Positions 13,637 through 20,655 of a DNA stretch of 22,868 bases are shown one piece after another. Within the stretch, counting starts at the first letter, position 1. Every line of letters begins with the position of its first letter. Position numbers and translations under genes: made by a program. The notes below the pieces were generated by a model. That model made no database searches. It worked only from the letters and a program-made list of their open reading frames with translations, and was not told where the DNA came from. The DNA comes from JBKHJA01 sp046538375 (GTDB taxonomy: Bacteria > Acidobacteriota > Aminicenantia > Aminicenantales > Aminicenantaceae). Location of the stretch: assembly GCA_046538375.1 (NCBI GenBank), contig JBKHJA010000034.1, positions 1-22,868 of the forward strand, read 5' to 3'.

Positions 13637-14952
13637 AAAAATTTATTTTGCTCACAGCCTGCATCTCCCTCCTCTCCCTTCCTCTAAAATCTCAAAACTA
13701 CGCCGACACAGACATGGTGAGTGTTGAAAAAAATCCAGAAGTCATCAAAAAAATTCAACCCTTGAACCTGGATGTGCTGATGGTATGGAAAGGAAGAATA
13801 TATATCATCGTCTATCATGAACAGGACGAGCTTTCAAAACTCGAACAGGCCCAGATATCCTACCGGATAGAATCACAAAACTTCTATCCCTCCTGCCAAA
13901 AACAACTTGAGGGCCAAGAAGAGATGTCCGTGCAGGGAGGAGTAAACGGCGATTATCATTCCTACCAGGAAGTGGAAGAAGAGCTGATGGCTCTTGAGGA
14001 ATCCTATCCTCAACTGGCCAAACTCCATGATATCGGAGACAGCCTGGAAGGCAGAAATATTTATGCGGTCAAGATAAGCGACAACGCCGCTTCAGACGAG
14101 CAGGAAGCCGAGGTGCTTTTTATGGGATGCCACCACGCCCGGGAGTGGATTTCGGTGGAAGTTCCTCTGCTTCTGGCCAAATATTTGGTTGAAAATTATG
14201 ATCATGATCCTCTGATAAAAGCGCTGGTGGATCAAAGCCAGATCTGGGTGGTGCCTGTTCTCAATCCCGACGGCCTTGAATATTCCATCCATTTTTACCG
14301 CTACTGGAGGAAAAACAGGCGGGATAACGGAGATGGAAGCTACGGGGTGGATCTCAACAGAAACTACGGCTACAAGTGGGGATACGACAATCAAGGATCG
14401 AGTTCCAATCCTTACTCTAACGTTTACCGGGGAAAATCTCCCTTTTCCGAGCCGGAGACACGGGCCGTGGAAGGGCTTTTCCTCCAGAGGGATTTTCAAG
14501 CGCTGATCACCTATCACAATTATTCCCAGATTATCCTTTATCCCTGGGGCTACACCAGAGATCCCTCGCCCCAGGATGATCTGCTTTTGGACCTGGCTTC
14601 AGAGATGTCCCGGCTTATCCAGTCTGTAAACGGCAAATTCTATGGATACGGCCGTGCCGGAGAATCTCTTTATCTCACCAACGGCGACACCACAGACTGG
14701 GCCCTGGGTGTTTACGGCATCCCTGCCTACACCATCGAGCTTCCTCCTGTGGATCAGCTCCAGGGAGGTTTTTTCAACGCCGAAGAAGATATTCAACTCA
14801 TCTTCAATGAAAACCTGCCCGCTGCCCTTTATCTCATTCAATGGTCCATCGAACAGCATGCATATCCTCCGCCGCCGCCTCCTCCAAGCAATGGGGGCAT
14901 TTTAATATGGAAGCATCCCCAAAACCGTGATGATTATAAATACTTATTGTAA
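13633..14952 (+). CDS. Secreted zinc carboxypeptidase (peptidase M14)
   Basis: The 439-residue protein has a signal peptide (MKKFILLTACISLLSLPLKSQ), a ~100-residue N-terminal pro-like region and an M14 catalytic domain. Zinc ligands are His168 and Glu171 (HHAREW) and His295 (ITYHNYSQ). Asn242/Arg243 (VDLNRNYG) bind the substrate carboxylate, and Glu369 (YTIELPP) is the catalytic acid/base. It would trim C-terminal residues from extracellular peptides. After the domain come a run of seven prolines and the tail GGILIWKHPQNRDDYKYLL. This tail is encoded by the R3 repeat, whose other copy lies in a non-coding position, so the original C-terminus has been extended or replaced. Coupling to the preceding outer-membrane gene through a 4-bp overlap suggests the two are made together. 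Confidence 0.9.
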   Translation: MKKFILLTACISLLSLPLKSQNYADTDMVSVEKNPEVIKKIQPLNLDVLMVWKGRIYIIVYHEQDELSKLEQAQISYRIESQNFYPSCQKQLEGQEEMSVQGGVNGDYHSYQEVEEELMALEESYPQLAKLHDIGDSLEGRNIYAVKISDNAASDEQEAEVLFMGCHHAREWISVEVPLLLAKYLVENYDHDPLIKALVDQSQIWVVPVLNPDGLEYSIHFYRYWRKNRRDNGDGSYGVDLNRNYGYKWGYDNQGSSSNPYSNVYRGKSPFSEPETRAVEGLFLQRDFQALITYHNYSQIILYPWGYTRDPSPQDDLLLDLASEMSRLIQSVNGKFYGYGRAGESLYLTNGDTTDWALGVYGIPAYTIELPPVDQLQGGFFNAEEDIQLIFNENLPAALYLIQWSIEQHAYPPPPPPPSNGGILIWKHPQNRDDYKYLL

Positions 14953-15004
14953 GGGGTGAGGGATGGGGGGTGAGGAAGCCCCTATCACGGAAAAAGAGAT
15001 GCTT
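14908..15004 (+). repeat. Dispersed repeat R3, copy A (short form)
   Basis: This block matches 16440-16669 at both ends: TGGAA..CATC.CCAAAA.CGTGATGA.TATAAAT, then GGGGTGAGGGAT, TGAGGAAGCCCCT, and on the far side TATCA.GGAA....ATGCTT. It lacks the 127-nt hairpin-rich middle of copy B; the junction is a CCCCT present once here and twice there. The left part lies inside the carboxypeptidase gene and encodes its final residues and stop codon. The 14953-15387 gap holds this end of R3, R2 copy b and a promoter, with no gene seen. Confidence 0.6.
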
Positions 15005-15096
15005 AGTTTTAGCATTTGACATTCCGTTAATTCATAAAAATATCATCTCCAAAAAATAAACAGAAAATATCCCCTTAAAAGCTTGGCTTTGTCCAA

Positions 15097-15165
15097 AAGT
15101 GCCGCTCTGACATTTCCCCTCCAATATTAATCCCGTCTTCAACCAATCACATAACTTTGGGACAT
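15097..15165 (-). repeat. Dispersed repeat R2, copy b
   Basis: This is the inverted counterpart of 6823-6890. Read on the minus strand it contains CCCAAAG, GTGATTGG, TGAAGA, GATTAAT, a TTGGAGG Shine-Dalgarno, then ATG (15113-15111) opening a 12-codon frame MSERHFWTKPSF that ends at 15075. The sequence similarity runs from the leader into the first codons and then fades, as in a duplicated gene start. Confidence 0.55.
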
Positions 15166-15328
15166 CTTCAAAAGCTTAAACTGGGTTCTTAGTTGTACAC
15201 GCTATTTTCGATAATATCTGATATTTGCCGATTTCCCGTGTATTCTTATCAGCACCTGCGATATTTCTTAATTTATTGATTTTATTGAGGTTAATTACAA
15301 TAGAGACCTACTTTTTCCACAAAAAGGA

Positions 15329-15359
15329 TTGACAATTTTGATTTAAAGGTATAGATAAT
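15329..15359 (+). promoter_or_regulatory. Candidate promoter of the coiled-coil protein gene
   Basis: A perfect TTGACA (15329-15334) is followed at 19 nt by GATAAT (15354-15359); an alternative TATAGA starts at a 15-nt spacing. Neither spacing is ideal. The expected start point would leave about 20 nt before the ATG at 15388, with no Shine-Dalgarno visible. Confidence 0.35.
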
Positions 15360-15387
15360 AGGGAACAACTCCAAATATATAAAAAAA

Positions 15388-16425
15388 ATGAAAGCTTTCG
15401 TGGCAAGTGTCTTCTCCTCTCAACCTCCTACTCCGTCCAGGGCAGGACTTCCTTTCTGGATCTTCTGGCTTCTTCTCTTTGTCATCCTGCTGCTGGTCAT
15501 ACTTATCTTCATGAGGGACAAAGATTTGAGGCAGCGGCTGAATTCTTTCTTGATCAAAATAAAAAGAGAGCTCCTCAAGGTCCGCCTTCATTCAAAGCTC
15601 AAAAAATATAAACAGGAGAAAAGGAAACTGGTGAAAGAACTGGGCAAAAAAGTATGGAGTGAACATATTTTTGCCGACCAAAAAGATGAATATCAGGAAA
15701 AGCTCAAAGCCTTAGAAAAGGAAAACACAAGTCTGGAAAAGGAATTGAAAGACATCAACACCAAGTTAGACACTCTCAAGAGCAACCTTGCCCAACACAA
15801 CGAAAAACTAGAGGCCAAGCTCAAAGAAAAAGAAGAAATCAAAAAATCTCATAAAGAAAAGCTCTCCACTTTCAAACAGAAAGAAAAGCAAACAGCAAGC
15901 CAGATAAAACAACATCAGAAAGACAGCAGCCTTGCCCAAAAGGAATTGAAAAAGACAGAGCAGGATGTACAAAAAATCGAAAAAGATCCCCAGCTCCGAG
16001 AAGAAGAAAAAGCAGCAAAAAAAGAAAAGGCCGCAGAACAAACGCAAAATTTAGAGCAGAAAAGAGAAGCAGCAGCCCAGAAAATTCCCGCTCTCGAAGA
16101 AGAAAAGAAAAAAGTCAAACAAGAGATAAAAGAACTTGAACAAACCATGGATGCTGAGGAAAAGATAAGGAAGAAAATCGAAGATGAAGGGAAAGAACAA
16201 CGGCATGAATTTGAGTCAGAAATCAAGGAATGGGAAAAACAACAGCATAATATCAAAGAAAAAATAGAAGATATTCAGCAGAAGAAAGAGCCTTTGTTCG
16301 AAGAGCTGGGAAAATCCATCGAAGCAAAGAGACTGGAACATGAGGCACTGGTCATTTTCTACTCTCAGATAGACAGGCTGAAGAGCCGCATACAGGAGCT
16401 GGAAAACAAAATCCAGAAGTTATAA
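15388..16425 (+). CDS. Membrane-anchored long coiled-coil protein of unknown function
   Basis: This 345-residue protein is not recognised as a known family. A short N-terminal segment (MKAFVASVFSSQPPTPSRAG) is followed by one strong membrane helix at about residues 23-42 (FWIFWLLLFVILLLVILIF). After a basic patch comes an almost uninterrupted charged coiled coil to the C-terminus (Lys/Glu/Gln heptads, e.g. EEEKKKVKQEIKELEQTM). The positive-inside rule places the coil in the cytoplasm. The length would give a rod of tens of nanometres, as in filament, division or tethering proteins, but composition bias makes homology calls unreliable. The ATG follows a run of A with no Shine-Dalgarno. It stands alone between repeat clusters: R3 copy A and R2 copy b upstream, R3 copy B starting 15 bp after the stop. 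Confidence 0.75.
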   Translation: MKAFVASVFSSQPPTPSRAGLPFWIFWLLLFVILLLVILIFMRDKDLRQRLNSFLIKIKRELLKVRLHSKLKKYKQEKRKLVKELGKKVWSEHIFADQKDEYQEKLKALEKENTSLEKELKDINTKLDTLKSNLAQHNEKLEAKLKEKEEIKKSHKEKLSTFKQKEKQTASQIKQHQKDSSLAQKELKKTEQDVQKIEKDPQLREEEKAAKKEKAAEQTQNLEQKREAAAQKIPALEEEKKKVKQEIKELEQTMDAEEKIRKKIEDEGKEQRHEFESEIKEWEKQQHNIKEKIEDIQQKKEPLFEELGKSIEAKRLEHEALVIFYSQIDRLKSRIQELENKIQKL

Positions 16426-16439
16426 CTGTCGATTGCTCT

Positions 16440-16669
16440 TGGAAACATCTCCAAAAACGTGATGAATATAAATGTCTATACGAATTGAAAGGGGTGAGGG
16501 ATTGGGGATGAGGAAGCCCCTGTGAGGACTGAGCGGGCATGGTCTCGAAAGGGGGACTATCCCCCTTTCGAGGAGTGAAGTCCGAACGGGAGCTGATTTT
16601 CCTCGCTGGGGAAAATTAGCGTGCTGACGATCCCCAACCCTCACCCCTATCAAGGAAGCAGAAATGCTT
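16440..16669 (+). repeat. Dispersed repeat R3, copy B (long form with near-terminal inverted repeat and inner hairpins)
   Basis: The block contains an inverted repeat, GGGGTGAGGGATTGGGGAT (16491-16509) against 16630-16647, complementary except for one bulged base. Between them are a perfect 12-bp hairpin with loop ACTAT (16544-16572), an 11-bp hairpin with one G-U pair (16592-16620), and GGACT/AGTCC arms around the first hairpin, giving a cloverleaf-like fold. The left flank would encode W-K-H-x-Q-x-R-D-x-Y-K, as in copy A. It starts 15 bp after the coiled-coil gene stop and may act as a transcription end or an RNA element. The rest of the 290-bp gap before queH shows no gene. Confidence 0.6.
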
Positions 16670-16715
16670 TCATCAGTCTTTACTCCTTTATCCCTCCCAT
16701 TTAAAATAGGAAGTC

Positions 16716-17249
16716 ATGAAGCCCAAAATGCTGGTCCATATCTGCTGTGCTCCTGACGCTCTTTATGTGATGCACCTGCTGAAAAACACCTATGAGGTGA
16801 GCGGCTTTTTCTACAATCCCAATATCTATCCCCGCTCCGAGTACCGGTTGAGGCTTGAGGAGGCCAGAAAAGCGGCCGGGATTCTGAATTTCAAACTCCT
16901 GGAAGGGGCCTACGAGGATGAGAGGTGGCTTAACACCACCAAAAAATTCAAGGATGAGCCAGAAATGGGGAAAAGATGCCATGTCTGTTATGCCCTCAGG
17001 CTCAACAAAACAGCCCAAAAAGCATCTTCCCTTGGCTTTGACGGCTTCACCACGGTGATGAGCCTCAGCCCCTGGAAGAAAGCTGATGTCCTCAACCGCA
17101 TGGGCCGCATGTTCGCCCGGCGTTATGGGCTGAACTTTCTGGAAGCCAACTTCAAGAAGAAAGATGGCTTTAAAAAAAGCGTTGAGTTGAGCAAACGCTA
17201 TGATCTTTACCGCCAAAATTACTGCGGCTGCCGGTACAGCCTGCGCTGA
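16716..17249 (+). CDS. queH: Epoxyqueuosine reductase QueH
   Basis: The 177-residue protein belongs to the QueH (DUF208) family, which performs the last step of queuosine synthesis, reducing epoxyqueuosine in tRNA anticodons. Its iron-sulfur and metal ligands appear as HICCAPD (Cys10/Cys11), GKRCHVCYALRL, and YCGCRYS at the C-terminus. EVSGFFYNPNIYPRSEYRLRLEEA is the family's second conserved block, and length is normal. AGGAAG stands correctly before the ATG. QueH replaces the cobalamin-dependent QueG in many anaerobes, in keeping with the rest of the window. hypF starts six bases after its stop, so the two are likely co-transcribed, though the functional link is not obvious. Confidence 0.92.
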   Translation: MKPKMLVHICCAPDALYVMHLLKNTYEVSGFFYNPNIYPRSEYRLRLEEARKAAGILNFKLLEGAYEDERWLNTTKKFKDEPEMGKRCHVCYALRLNKTAQKASSLGFDGFTTVMSLSPWKKADVLNRMGRMFARRYGLNFLEANFKKKDGFKKSVELSKRYDLYRQNYCGCRYSLR

Positions 17250-17250
17250 A

Positions 17251-17275
17251 GTCAAATGTTGAGACGCGGCCCCTC
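17251..17275 (+). repeat. Dispersed repeat R1, copy b, at the hypF start
   Basis: Two mismatches separate this 25-nt stretch from 758-782. It occupies the junction between the queH stop and hypF and contains the ATG at 17256 taken as the hypF start, so the first seven or so codons of hypF (MLRRGPS) derive from the repeat. Confidence 0.55.
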
Positions 17276-19580
17276 ATCTTCATGTTTAAGGATGGTGGTG
17301 TTTGGGGTAGTGCAGGGGGTGGGTTTCAGGCCTTTCATATACAGGCTGGCCAAAAAATTTGGCTACAACGGCTGGGTCAAAAACATCGGCTTCGGGGTGG
17401 AAATTCATCTGGAAGCCAAAAAAAAGACAGATTTTAAAGACTTCATCAAAAATCTAAAGGAAAAAAAGCCCCCTCTTTCCCAGATAGAAGACATATCCGC
17501 AGAGCCTGCCAGGTTCCTCCATCTCCAGGATTTCCAGATCAAAAGATCTGAGCATGAGGAAAGCTTTGTGTTCATATCTCCAGATATTTCTGTCTGCCAG
17601 GCCTGTCTCGGCGAAATGATGTCTTCCTCTGACCGAAGATTCCGCTATCCCTTCATCAACTGCACTGACTGCGGCCCTCGCTACACCATCGTCCAATCTC
17701 TCCCCTATGACCGACATCAAACCACCATGTCCGGATTCAGCATGTGTGAAGACTGCCGGGCTGAGTACACAAACCCGCTGGACAGAAGATATCATGCCCA
17801 GCCAGTGGCCTGCCCGGTATGCGGTCCACAGGTAAAACTCATGGAGGCCAAATCAGGAAAAGAGATCAAAGGGGCAATCTCCAAAGCCTGCTCCCTTATA
17901 AACTCAGGAAAAATACTGGCAGTCAAAGGCCTGGGTGGATTCCATCTGGTTTGCTCTGCCCTGGATAATGAAGCAGTCCGGCGCCTCAGAAAAATAAAGC
18001 AGCGCCGCACCAAGCCCCTGGCACTGATGGCTCTGGATACAGATGTGGTCAAAACATATGCATTCTTATCTCCCCCAGAAGAAGCCCAGCTCCTCTCAGC
18101 CCGCCGGCCGATTGTGCTGCTTCGGAAAAAAAAGGATATCCAGGGGGCCGCTCCCCACCTGGATGAACTTGGCTTCATGCTTCCTTACACACCTCTCCAT
18201 TATCTTCTGCTCCAAGAGCTAAAGCTTGTAGTGGCCACCAGCTCCAACAAAAAGGATGCTCCCATCATGAAGGAGGAACAGGAAGGAATCCAGGATCTTT
18301 GTGATTATATCCTCACTCACAACCGTCCCATCCAGATGAGGGCCGATGACTCTGTGCTCAAAGTGGTGGACAGCCAGCCGCTGTTTCTTAGAAGAGCCCG
18401 GGGGTATGTCCCCTATCCTCAGAAAGTCCCTTCACAGCTTGCGGTTCCCCATCACCTTCTTGCCCTGGGGGGAGAGCTCAAAGACACCATATCTCTTTAC
18501 AAGAACGGCTACGTGATCACCAGTCAATTCCTGGGAGATCTGGACGAATACGCCAATTTCAAATACTTTGAAGAAACCATCCAGCATCTCACCCATCTCT
18601 TCCAGGTCAGACCAGAGGTGGTGGTCTCTGACCTCCATCCTGATTTTCACAGCACCCGGTATGCCCAAAAATCAGGACTTCCCCATCTTCAAGTCCAACA
18701 CCACTATGCCCATGTCCTGGCCCCTCTTCTTGAACACGGCTTGCCTCCTGGAAAGAAAGTCCTGGGGATATCCTGGGACGGCTATGGATACGGAGAAGAC
18801 GGCAAAGCCTGGGGCGGAGAGTTCCTCATCTGCGGCTATGCTTCCTATCATAGATTTGGCCATTTCCAGTATGTCCCCCTGCCCGGTGGAGATCTGGCCG
18901 CCAAACAGCCCTGGCGAATGGCCCTTTCCTATATCAGACACAGCTATGGTCCTGATTTTCCCCGAATAAAAGCCCTGAATAAAGTGGATGGAAACAAAAT
19001 AAAAGGCGTGGAATTAATGATCGATCAGAACCTCAACTGTCCCCCCACCTCAAGCTGCGGCCGTCTTTTTGATGCGGTTTCCTTTTTAGCCGGTCTTTCC
19101 CCTGTTGAGGTTGAATACGAAGCCGAAGCCCCCATGAGACTGGAAGCTGTGGCTGACCAAAAGGTAAAAGAAAGATATGGTTTTGAGATTCTGGGAGACT
19201 CTGCTCCTTTTAAAATTTCCTTTGCTCAAACCATCCGCAGCCTGACAAAGGATATGGGGCAAAACACCCCTCTCTCCCTGGTGTCAGCAAAATTCCATAA
19301 CACCCTGGCTCATGTCATTGCCGCACTGTGTGAAAAGGCCAAAAAAGCTCAAGGGATCGACACAGTGGTGCTTATCGGCGGTGTGTTCCTGAACAAAAAA
19401 CTTCTCTCCACAGCCACCAGACTCCTCGGAGAAAAAGGCTTCAAGGTGCTGCTGCCCATGAATTATTCTCCTAATGACGAGTCCATCTCCGTGGGCCAGA
19501 TCGCTTATGCTCTTAATAAACTAAAAAAAGGGGCTGTTCTTCAATCAATCCAGCCGCATTTTCACTCCTCCCACAAATGA
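17256..19580 (+). CDS. hypF: [NiFe]-hydrogenase maturation carbamoyltransferase HypF
   Basis: The 774-residue enzyme makes the carbamoyl group that becomes the CN ligands of [NiFe]-hydrogenase, passing it to HypE. Domains in order are acylphosphatase-like (about 10-95, VVQGVGFRPFIYRLAKKFG), two zinc fingers (CQACLGEM...CTDCGPRYT and CEDCRAEY...CPVCGP), a YrdC-like domain (about 205-385, with AVKGLGGFHLVC and KQRRTKPLALM), and a Kae1/HypF C-terminal domain with the metal-binding HHYAHV, SWDGYGYG and SSCGRLFDAVSFL. Length and motifs are complete. The start is uncertain: ATG 17256 has no good Shine-Dalgarno and lies in repeat R1, while ATG 17292 (MVVFGVVQG) or a nearby GTG is possible. HypA-E are not here. 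The end overlaps the convergent next gene by 36 bp. Confidence 0.95.
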   Translation: MLRRGPSSSCLRMVVFGVVQGVGFRPFIYRLAKKFGYNGWVKNIGFGVEIHLEAKKKTDFKDFIKNLKEKKPPLSQIEDISAEPARFLHLQDFQIKRSEHEESFVFISPDISVCQACLGEMMSSSDRRFRYPFINCTDCGPRYTIVQSLPYDRHQTTMSGFSMCEDCRAEYTNPLDRRYHAQPVACPVCGPQVKLMEAKSGKEIKGAISKACSLINSGKILAVKGLGGFHLVCSALDNEAVRRLRKIKQRRTKPLALMALDTDVVKTYAFLSPPEEAQLLSARRPIVLLRKKKDIQGAAPHLDELGFMLPYTPLHYLLLQELKLVVATSSNKKDAPIMKEEQEGIQDLCDYILTHNRPIQMRADDSVLKVVDSQPLFLRRARGYVPYPQKVPSQLAVPHHLLALGGELKDTISLYKNGYVITSQFLGDLDEYANFKYFEETIQHLTHLFQVRPEVVVSDLHPDFHSTRYAQKSGLPHLQVQHHYAHVLAPLLEHGLPPGKKVLGISWDGYGYGEDGKAWGGEFLICGYASYHRFGHFQYVPLPGGDLAAKQPWRMALSYIRHSYGPDFPRIKALNKVDGNKIKGVELMIDQNLNCPPTSSCGRLFDAVSFLAGLSPVEVEYEAEAPMRLEAVADQKVKERYGFEILGDSAPFKISFAQTIRSLTKDMGQNTPLSLVSAKFHNTLAHVIAALCEKAKKAQGIDTVVLIGGVFLNKKLLSTATRLLGEKGFKVLLPMNYSPNDESISVGQIAYALNKLKKGAVLQSIQPHFHSSHK

Positions 19581-20276
19581 GGAGATAAAATTTATAAAAA
19601 GAGCCAGGAGAAAACCGCCTGCACCCAACACCACAAAACCGACCAATCCTCCCAAAATCGCATACAATACTCCTCCCACCAAAGTCCCCTGAAGATGGCG
19701 GAGAAAAAAAGGCATAAATCCGGCCACCGCATAAAAAAGGTCTGTTACCCCGGCCACAGCCCCCAGCAGAATCCCCGCAAAAATCCCAGCCACTCCCAAA
19801 AAGAAGAGGAGTGAGACAGGATTCAAAGAGTGAAACACAAACTCCCTCCTTTTTCCCCTCTCCCGGGAGTCTTTCTCCATGCCTTCTGGGATTTTCTCCT
19901 GCTGGCTGCATTGGGGACACTCCCCGGAGGGACCTTCCAGTTTACGGCCGCATCGGGGACAATAATCCTTTCTTTCTCCCAGACTCTGCCCGCAGCGGGT
20001 ACAGACTTCAGCTTCCAGCCTGTTTTCAAACCCGCAGTGAATACAGATGGCCTTGCCTTCCTCCACCGGAGGGGGGCGGGATTGGATCCAATCTTCACCA
20101 TCATAATAATACCATTGGCCGCTCTGAGCTCCGATCATCCAGAAGCGCCCTTGGCTGTCCTTCATTCGAAGTTTCTTCAGCCGCTCGATGAATTCCCGCC
20201 GGGATATCCTTCCCTGCCGAAATTCGTTTTTCAGAAAGCCAAACTCCTGTTCCACGTCCTTAAACTGCTTTTCCAT
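19545..20276 (-). CDS. Zinc-ribbon multi-pass membrane protein of unknown function
   Basis: The 243-residue protein starts with a SHOCT-like helical segment (FLKNEFRQGRISRREFIERLKKLRM). A short beta module follows, GRFWMIGAQSGQWYYYDGEDWIQSRPP, which I know as a recurring unit in membrane proteins of anaerobes. Next come two zinc ribbons (CIHCGFENRLEAEVCTRCG and CPRCGRKLEGPSGECPQC), a charged linker, and three or four glycine-rich membrane helices (about 150-240). This suggests a membrane sensor or assembly factor, but no function can be assigned. The ATG at 20276 has AAGGAC upstream. Its last 36 bases overlap the hypF end on the other strand. Confidence 0.75.
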   Translation of the reverse strand: MEKQFKDVEQEFGFLKNEFRQGRISRREFIERLKKLRMKDSQGRFWMIGAQSGQWYYYDGEDWIQSRPPPVEEGKAICIHCGFENRLEAEVCTRCGQSLGERKDYCPRCGRKLEGPSGECPQCSQQEKIPEGMEKDSRERGKRREFVFHSLNPVSLLFFLGVAGIFAGILLGAVAGVTDLFYAVAGFMPFFLRHLQGTLVGGVLYAILGGLVGFVVLGAGGFLLALFINFISSFVGGVKMRLD

Positions 20277-20291
20277 CTGTCCTTATTTTTT

Positions 20292-20320
20292 TCTGTAGGG
20301 GATTTTACATTTTTTGTCAA
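20292..20320 (-). promoter_or_regulatory. Candidate promoter of the zinc-ribbon protein gene
   Basis: On the minus strand a perfect TTGACA (20315-20320) is 17 nt from TACAGA (20292-20297), which matches only half of the -10 consensus. The predicted start is about 10 nt before the ATG at 20276. Confidence 0.4.
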
Positions 20321-20340
20321 ACTATTGTAATTTTTGTAAG

Positions 20341-20655
20341 TTATTTGTTATCAACACATAGATATAAGTTCTTCATTTTAAATGAATTAAATAAAGTGAC
20401 GAGATTTTGTGCAAATTGTCATATCTTCAATCAATTTCTAAAATTTGGCTCAAAATATGGCGGCTTTTCCACAGCTTTTCCACAGATTCTGTGAAAATTT
20501 TTCAACCCCCGGGACCGTCCCCTCCTCATCCATAAGCTTCTCTTAATCATTAAAAGGAATATCATCTCTAGAACGAATGATGCAGGTCGGGATGGGTGTT
20601 GAGAAAACCTGGCCCGAAATATTCTCTTTATCATGGAAAACGATGCGCTTACTCC
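20341..20655. other. AT-rich intergenic region with DnaA-box-like sites
   Basis: No gene is supportable here. TTATCAACA (20348-20356) differs from the DnaA box by one base. A perfect tandem repeat of an 11-mer, GCTTTTCCACA (20463-20473 and 20474-20484), supplies two TTTTCCACA sites that match the loose consensus TTWTNCACA, and long AT-rich stretches lie beside them. GGGAC-C-GTCCC forms a small palindrome near 20511. The genes around it (hypF, an M50 protease) are not usual origin neighbours, so a replication role is only a possibility. Confidence 0.4.

Noticed and set aside
14834..16653. Minus-strand frames over the two R3 copies share a GFL.P.PSPL....HH.FGD-like peptide
   Set aside because: The similarity follows directly from the DNA repeat; one frame runs into the polyproline codons of the carboxypeptidase and neither has a credible start, so I treat it as repeat DNA and not a protein family.
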